A stretch of 11,779 bases of DNA from a bacterium (GTDB lineage: Bacteria > UBP14 > UBA6098 > B30-G16), in NCBI GenBank assembly GCA_027064665.1, contig JAMOPH010000224.1, positions 1 through 11,779 of the forward strand. Direction: 5' to 3'. Position numbers and translations under genes: made by a program. The notes beneath the pieces are model-generated. The model worked only from the letters and a program-made list of their open reading frames with translations, did not search any database and was not told the DNA's origin. Below are positions 8,719 through 11,779 of the stretch, piece after piece. The stretch's first letter is position 1, and each line of letters starts with the position of its first letter.

Positions 8719-8744
8719 GGGCTCCCTGCGGGGAGCCCTTTTTA
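8719..8744 (+). terminator. Rho-independent terminator closing the envelope operon
   Basis: A perfect 8-bp GC-rich stem, GGGCTCCC (8719-8726) pairing with GGGAGCCC (8731-8738), encloses a TGCG tetraloop and is followed by TTTTTATTT. It begins 24 nt after the lipoprotein stop codon. It separates the four-gene envelope operon from the downstream unit. Confidence 0.93.
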
Positions 8745-8814
8745 TTTGCAGATATATGTTGCGCAGGGACAGAAAATCCGTTTTTTGTGGTGATAACCTC
8801 ACAGGGGGACAGGT

Positions 8815-9738
8815 ATGAGGACAAAATTTTTAATAGTGTGCGCCGTTGCGCTGATGACGGGGGAACTTTTTGCCGCCGGCGAGCCGGCAAAGTTTTTGTG
8901 GATGGGAATCGGTGCACGGGGTCTGGCTATGGGCAACACCGGAACCGCATACATCAACACCCCCTGGGCGCCGTTCTACAATCCGGCGTCGGTGTCGGCG
9001 CGGGGGAAGTTTTCCGGAGCGGCGTCAAATCAGTTTCTCGCCCTGGACAGAAAAATATACGCCGCCACAATCTCGGCGGAGATATACGAGGAAGCGGGAG
9101 TCGGTCTGACCTGGATACATTCCGGGGTCAGCGGAGTTGAATCCCGCAACGAGGACGGGCAGAAAACCGGCACAGTGGCAAACGGCAACGATGCCATATT
9201 CTTCGCCTTCGGGAAAGAACTCGCCGGGAAGTTTCATCTGGGGCTTGGAGTGGAATACATTGAATCGTCAATTGAAAATGTCACGGTCACCACGGCGGGT
9301 TTCGGCGGCGGAGTGTCATACAGAATTCAAAAGCCCGACATCACCATCGGATTTGTGGCGCAGAATCTGTTTATGAAATTTCTGTGGAACTCCAACAACT
9401 ATTACGGCACCGGGCAGACGGTTGAGGAGAAAGTGCCGGAACTTGTGCGAGGCGGGGTCAGTTATAATTTCCGGGTCGGCGGGGCAGAGTGCAACCTCTC
9501 CGCAGATATTCGGGACTATCCGTCGGCGGGAAAGTTCAAATACGGCATCGGCGCCGAGGTGAATCCAATTCCGCAGATAAGTATCCGGGGCGGATTCAAC
9601 GGAGAACACCCCACCTTCGGCATAGGAGTGAGGACAAAACTGGGCAAGTTGTCCAACATCGGCGTTGACTATGCGCTGGTGCCGGAAAACTGGGGCGTCG
9701 CCCCTCGGCACATCGTTGACCTGATGGTGGAATACTGA
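8815..9738 (+). CDS. PorV/PorQ-family outer-membrane protein (second copy)
   Basis: This 307-aa protein has a signal peptide (RTKFLIVCAVALMTGELFAA, cleaved near residue 21). The PorV/PorQ-type signature follows: KFLWMGIGARGLAMGNTGTAY, then PWAPFYNPASVSARGK. The body is a predicted beta-barrel with repeated YxxG and GxGxE patterns, for example FHLGLGVEYIE and YGIGAEVNPIPQISIRGGFN, and ends in an aromatic residue (MVEY). It is a diverged paralogue of the gene at 6036; they share the signature region but little obvious identity elsewhere. Shine-Dalgarno AGGGGG (8802-8807) lies 7 nt before the ATG. It follows the terminator, so it should have its own promoter within 8745-8814, but I could not identify a convincing one. 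Its stop codon abuts the rsmG start, so it is probably co-transcribed with rsmG. Confidence 0.83.
   Translation: MRTKFLIVCAVALMTGELFAAGEPAKFLWMGIGARGLAMGNTGTAYINTPWAPFYNPASVSARGKFSGAASNQFLALDRKIYAATISAEIYEEAGVGLTWIHSGVSGVESRNEDGQKTGTVANGNDAIFFAFGKELAGKFHLGLGVEYIESSIENVTVTTAGFGGGVSYRIQKPDITIGFVAQNLFMKFLWNSNNYYGTGQTVEEKVPELVRGGVSYNFRVGGAECNLSADIRDYPSAGKFKYGIGAEVNPIPQISIRGGFNGEHPTFGIGVRTKLGKLSNIGVDYALVPENWGVAPRHIVDLMVEY
9726..9730 (+). promoter_or_regulatory. Shine-Dalgarno-like site for rsmG
   Basis: GGTGG lies 8 nt before the TTG at 9739 and 17 nt before the ATG at 9748. The spacing favours the TTG start. The ATG could still be used by re-initiation after the upstream stop at 9736-9738. Confidence 0.4.
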
Positions 9739-10425
9739 TTGTTTCATATGAAACACCGAACTTATCCGGTTGATATGCAGGCAGATACGCTGAAATCAAA
9801 GTGCACCGAATTTGGGATAGAACTCCCCGAAAATTTCTGGGGCAAAATGGAGCGGTTCGCCGAACTGATGAAAGCGCACAACGACGCCGCCGGACTGATA
9901 TCGCCGAAGGACACAGAAAATATCTGGGAGCGCCACATTGCAGATTCTCTGGCACTTCTTTTTTTTGAGGAAATTCCGCCGGGGAAAGTCGTTATGGATT
10001 TCGGCGCCGGCGGGGGATTTCCGGGAATTGTTCTGGCGGCGGCACGCCCGGGAGCACATTTCGTCCTCGCAGAATCCGTCGGCAAAAAGGTGGCGTTCCT
10101 CAAACTTGCCGCCGCAGAACTTGAACTCCCCAATGTTGAGATTTTCCACGGGCGGGCGGAACGCTGCTCCCTGCGCTTTGACATAGTCGCTCTGCGTGCC
10201 ACAGGTCCCCTCACAAAAACCATCCCAAAATCCCTAAAACTTCTTCGCCCCGGCGGCAAAACCGCCCTCTGGGCGGGGAAATCCTTTGTGGCAAGGCGCA
10301 GATACTGGGAAAATTTTTTGCAAAAGCGCCACGCCGCAATGGAGATAAAAGAATATCCCCCCAACTGGCTTCCCGGAAGGCAACTTTTTATGACTTTTAT
10401 CTCAAAAATCCCCCGGCAGGCATAA
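9739..10425 (+). CDS. rsmG: 16S rRNA (guanine527-N7)-methyltransferase RsmG
   Basis: RsmG (GidB) methylates G527 of 16S rRNA with S-adenosylmethionine. The 228-aa protein has the usual length and motifs: WERHIADSL (residues 63-71), the SAM-binding loop VMDFGAGGGFPGIVLA (85-100), an acidic strand end LAESVGKK (100-107), ALRAT (151-155) and LRPGGKTALWAGK (169-181). The glycine-rich loop reads FGAGGGFPG where many relatives have VGSGAGFPG. The chosen start is the TTG directly after the upstream stop, because of Shine-Dalgarno spacing; ATG at 9748 (removing 3 residues) or 9775 are alternatives. With the TTG, the first codons read MFHMKH and lie inside a parS-like palindrome. In many bacteria rsmG is next to parA and parB near the replication origin; those genes are not in this window. 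Confidence 0.95.
   Translation: MFHMKHRTYPVDMQADTLKSKCTEFGIELPENFWGKMERFAELMKAHNDAAGLISPKDTENIWERHIADSLALLFFEEIPPGKVVMDFGAGGGFPGIVLAAARPGAHFVLAESVGKKVAFLKLAAAELELPNVEIFHGRAERCSLRFDIVALRATGPLTKTIPKSLKLLRPGGKTALWAGKSFVARRRYWENFLQKRHAAMEIKEYPPNWLPGRQLFMTFISKIPRQA
9740..9755 (+). promoter_or_regulatory. parS-like 16-bp perfect palindrome at the rsmG start
   Basis: The site TGTTTCATATGAAACA is a perfect 16-bp inverted repeat. The canonical parS bound by chromosomal ParB is TGTTTCACGTGAAACA, so 14 of 16 positions match and only the central CG is replaced by TA. It overlaps the rsmG start codons, and rsmG is a common neighbour of parAB. The altered core means ParB binding is not assured. Confidence 0.55.
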
Positions 10426-10429
10426 TTGC

Positions 10430-10458
10430 TTGAATAAAATCGCTGCAGGAACTATATT
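10430..10458 (+). promoter_or_regulatory. Candidate promoter giving a near-leaderless transcript for the YkgJ-like gene
   Basis: TTGAAT (10430-10435) and TATATT (10453-10458) are separated by 17 bp and match the sigma70 consensus at 4 and 5 of 6 positions. A start 6-7 nt past the -10 box would fall on or next to the ATG at 10465, so the message would be leaderless or nearly so. The only Shine-Dalgarno-like AGGA (10447-10450) is 14 nt from the ATG, which is poor spacing. Confidence 0.35.
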
Positions 10459-10464
10459 TATTCG

Positions 10465-10878
10465 ATGAACCCGGTTTTTTACAGCGAGGGGTTGAGGTTT
10501 TCGTGCATAGGTTGCGGGCGATGTTGCACCATCCCCGATGGCGTGGTGTTCCTTGAGAGCGAGGATATCCGCAACCTTGCGCAGTATCTGGGGATATCCG
10601 AGGAGGAATTCCTGCAGAAATACACCCACACCGAGGGGAAATTTGTGGTCCTCAACGACTTTCCAAATGGGGAGTGTATATTCTACCGGCGGGACAAAGG
10701 GTGTGTGGTATATCCCGCCCGCCCCCGGCAATGCAGAACTTTCCCGTTCTGGGACAGCATACTCTCCTCGCCGGAGCGCTGGGATGAGATGGCAAAGCAG
10801 TGCCCCGGCATAAACCGTGGGAAACTCTACTCCTGCGAGGAAATTGAGGCAATCCGCAGGGGCGAAAAGGACACATAA
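10465..10878 (+). CDS. YkgJ-family cysteine-cluster protein (putative zinc/iron-chelating)
   Basis: This 137-aa protein carries the CxxCxxCC motif of the YkgJ-type family near its N-terminus (C14, C17, C20, C21 in FSCIGCGRCCTIPDG). Further conserved cysteines are in GECIFY (C71), GCVVYPARPRQCRTFPFW (C80, C90) and KQCPGI. The 'CxxY/P-x-RP-x-x-CRxFPFW' arrangement is typical of the family, which is thought to bind zinc or an iron-sulfur cluster; its cellular role is not established. Length and motif order look complete. No signal peptide or membrane segment is visible, so it is probably cytoplasmic. It starts 39 nt after rsmG and ends 11 nt before coaD, so it can be read through from rsmG or from its own weak promoter. 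Confidence 0.88.
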   Translation: MNPVFYSEGLRFSCIGCGRCCTIPDGVVFLESEDIRNLAQYLGISEEEFLQKYTHTEGKFVVLNDFPNGECIFYRRDKGCVVYPARPRQCRTFPFWDSILSSPERWDEMAKQCPGINRGKLYSCEEIEAIRRGEKDT

Positions 10879-10889
10879 GGAGGAACTCT

Positions 10890-11384
10890 ATGGGCAAATT
10901 AGCCATATACCCCGGCACATTTGACCCCATAACCAACGGGCACATTGACATAGTTATCCGTGGGTCAAAGATCTTTGACGAGATAATAATCGCCGTGGGG
11001 GAAAATCCTCACAAAAAGACCCTTTTCTCCCACAACGAACGGGTGGAACTGGTGAAAGAGGTGGTGGACCAACTGGGGTTTTCCAATATCACCGCAGACC
11101 ATTTCTCCGGACTTTTAGCGGACTATATGCGCAGAAAGAAGGCGATTGCGGTCATCCGTGGTCTGCGGGCGCTCTCCGACTTTGAATACGAGTTCCAACT
11201 GGCGCTGGCAAACCGCAAAATCTACCCCCAATTTGAGACCGTTTTCCTTATGCCCAGCGAACAGTTTATATATCTAAGTTCGTCAATGGTCAAGGAAATC
11301 GCCCAGAACGGCGGGGATATATCACAGTTCGTCCCGCCGGTTGTTGAAGAGGCGCTATACAAAAAATTCGGGAGGGCAAAATGA
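10890..11384 (+). CDS. coaD: Phosphopantetheine adenylyltransferase CoaD
   Basis: CoaD transfers AMP from ATP to 4'-phosphopantetheine, giving dephospho-CoA, the penultimate step of coenzyme A synthesis in the cytoplasm. The 164-aa protein has typical bacterial length and all main motifs: YPGTFDPITNGH at residues 7-18 (nucleotidyltransferase T/HxGH motif with Thr10 and His18), VIRGLRALSDFEYEFQ at 88-103, and the nucleotide-binding segment YLSSSMVKEIA at 128-138. It starts with an excellent Shine-Dalgarno, AAGGAGG (10877-10883), 6 nt before the ATG. Its stop overlaps the next start in ATGA, so it is translationally coupled to the SppA-like gene. Confidence 0.97.
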   Translation: MGKLAIYPGTFDPITNGHIDIVIRGSKIFDEIIIAVGENPHKKTLFSHNERVELVKEVVDQLGFSNITADHFSGLLADYMRRKKAIAVIRGLRALSDFEYEFQLALANRKIYPQFETVFLMPSEQFIYLSSSMVKEIAQNGGDISQFVPPVVEEALYKKFGRAK

Positions 11385-11779
11385 ATTTGAGAAAACTTAC
11401 GGCGATATTGATTCTGGTCTTTCTGGTCATCTTCATAATCGCCGCAGTGGGTGAAAGCCGGATGAAAAAAATCTCCGGAGTAAAAATCGTCGGGCGCTCG
11501 CTTCTGACGATAGACCTTGAAAGACCCTACCCGGAAAATGTCCCCTTTGAGTTTGATTTCTTCACCCTCAAAAGGCAGGTGCCGTTCTACGAGTTGATTT
11601 TTGCGGTAGAGTCCGCCGCCAAAGACGAAAACATTGAGGGAATAATTCTCAAGGGCTACGATGGGCTGGGGCTTTCCCGCACCTGGGAACTTGCGCAGGC
11701 GCTCAGAGATTTCAAAAAGGCGAACAAAAAGGTCTATGGCTATTTTGAATACGGGAATATCGGGAATCTGCTTCTTGCC
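11381..11779 (+). CDS. sppA: SppA-like signal peptide peptidase, N-terminal part (cut by window edge)
   Basis: The 133 visible codons give an N-terminal membrane anchor (residues about 6-23, ILILVFLVIFIIAAV) and then the start of an S49/ClpP-crotonase-like domain: LLTIDLERPYPENVP, LIFAVESAAKDENIEGIILK, WELAQALRDFKKANKKVYGYFE and GNIGNLLLA. This resembles the N-terminal repeat of 67K-type SppA, a membrane serine protease that degrades cleaved signal peptides. The catalytic Ser and Lys lie beyond the window. GGAGGG (11371-11376) lies 4 nt before the ATG, inside the end of coaD. SohB or another S49 peptidase remains possible. Confidence 0.82.
   Translation, partial: MNLRKLTAILILVFLVIFIIAAVGESRMKKISGVKIVGRSLLTIDLERPYPENVPFEFDFFTLKRQVPFYELIFAVESAAKDENIEGIILKGYDGLGLSRTWELAQALRDFKKANKKVYGYFEYGNIGNLLLA

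Noticed and set aside
8745..8814. Possible promoter elements (TATATG at 8753, GATAAC at 8792) before the second PorV-like gene
   Set aside because: Neither has a -35-like hexamer at acceptable spacing; the first would place the -35 inside the terminator stem.
8866..8892. Inverted repeat TTTGCCG...CGGCAAA followed by T residues, resembling a second terminator
   Set aside because: It lies within the first 30 codons of the second PorV-like gene; the stem is short with a GC-rich loop and it would abolish expression of the gene, so chance or local mRNA structure is more likely.
8526..9140. A 204-codon + strand open frame spanning the end of the lipoprotein gene and the start of the second PorV-like gene
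   Set aside because: It runs through a strong rho-independent terminator and two well-supported genes in another frame, and its peptide has no recognisable pattern.

Overview
The window looks like chromosomal DNA from an uncultured Gram-negative bacterium of the FCB superphylum (Bacteroidota, Marinimicrobia, Zixibacteria, KSB1 or WOR-3-like lineages; the phylum cannot be fixed from this sequence). The reasons are a TonB-dependent receptor with a carboxypeptidase-regulatory-like N-terminus, a secreted protein ending in a type IX secretion (T9SS)-like C-terminal domain, two PorV/PorQ-family outer-membrane proteins and a lipobox lipoprotein. Every gene I can support is on the + strand and coding density is very high.

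Region 1 (about 80-8744) is a probable four-gene operon for cell-envelope proteins: a 1173-aa TonB-dependent receptor with nine calcium-loop-like repeats inserted in its barrel, a 764-aa secreted protein with a C-terminal sorting-type domain, a PorV-like barrel and a 572-aa lipoprotein. Gaps between genes are 22-34 nt, each start has a good Shine-Dalgarno sequence, and a strong rho-independent terminator closes the unit. A candidate sigma70-type promoter lies upstream. The obvious reading is an outer-membrane import or surface-display module in which the PorV-like protein may serve the CTD-bearing secreted protein. The substrate is unknown.

Region 2 (8815 to the right edge) starts with a second PorV-like gene and continues into housekeeping genes: rsmG (16S rRNA methyltransferase), a YkgJ-type cysteine-cluster protein, coaD (phosphopantetheine adenylyltransferase) and the start of an SppA-like signal peptide peptidase, cut by the window edge. 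coaD and sppA overlap by 4 nt.

Two signals are not explained by the gene list. A perfect 16-bp palindrome at the start of rsmG matches the bacterial chromosome-partitioning site parS at 14 of 16 positions and differs only at the central two bases. Also, several 4-bp palindromes (AGCT, GGCC, CATG, GATC) are almost absent from the whole window, with synonymous codons apparently chosen to avoid them, which points to restriction avoidance or a strong context bias. I found no CRISPR array, tRNA, rRNA or insertion sequence.
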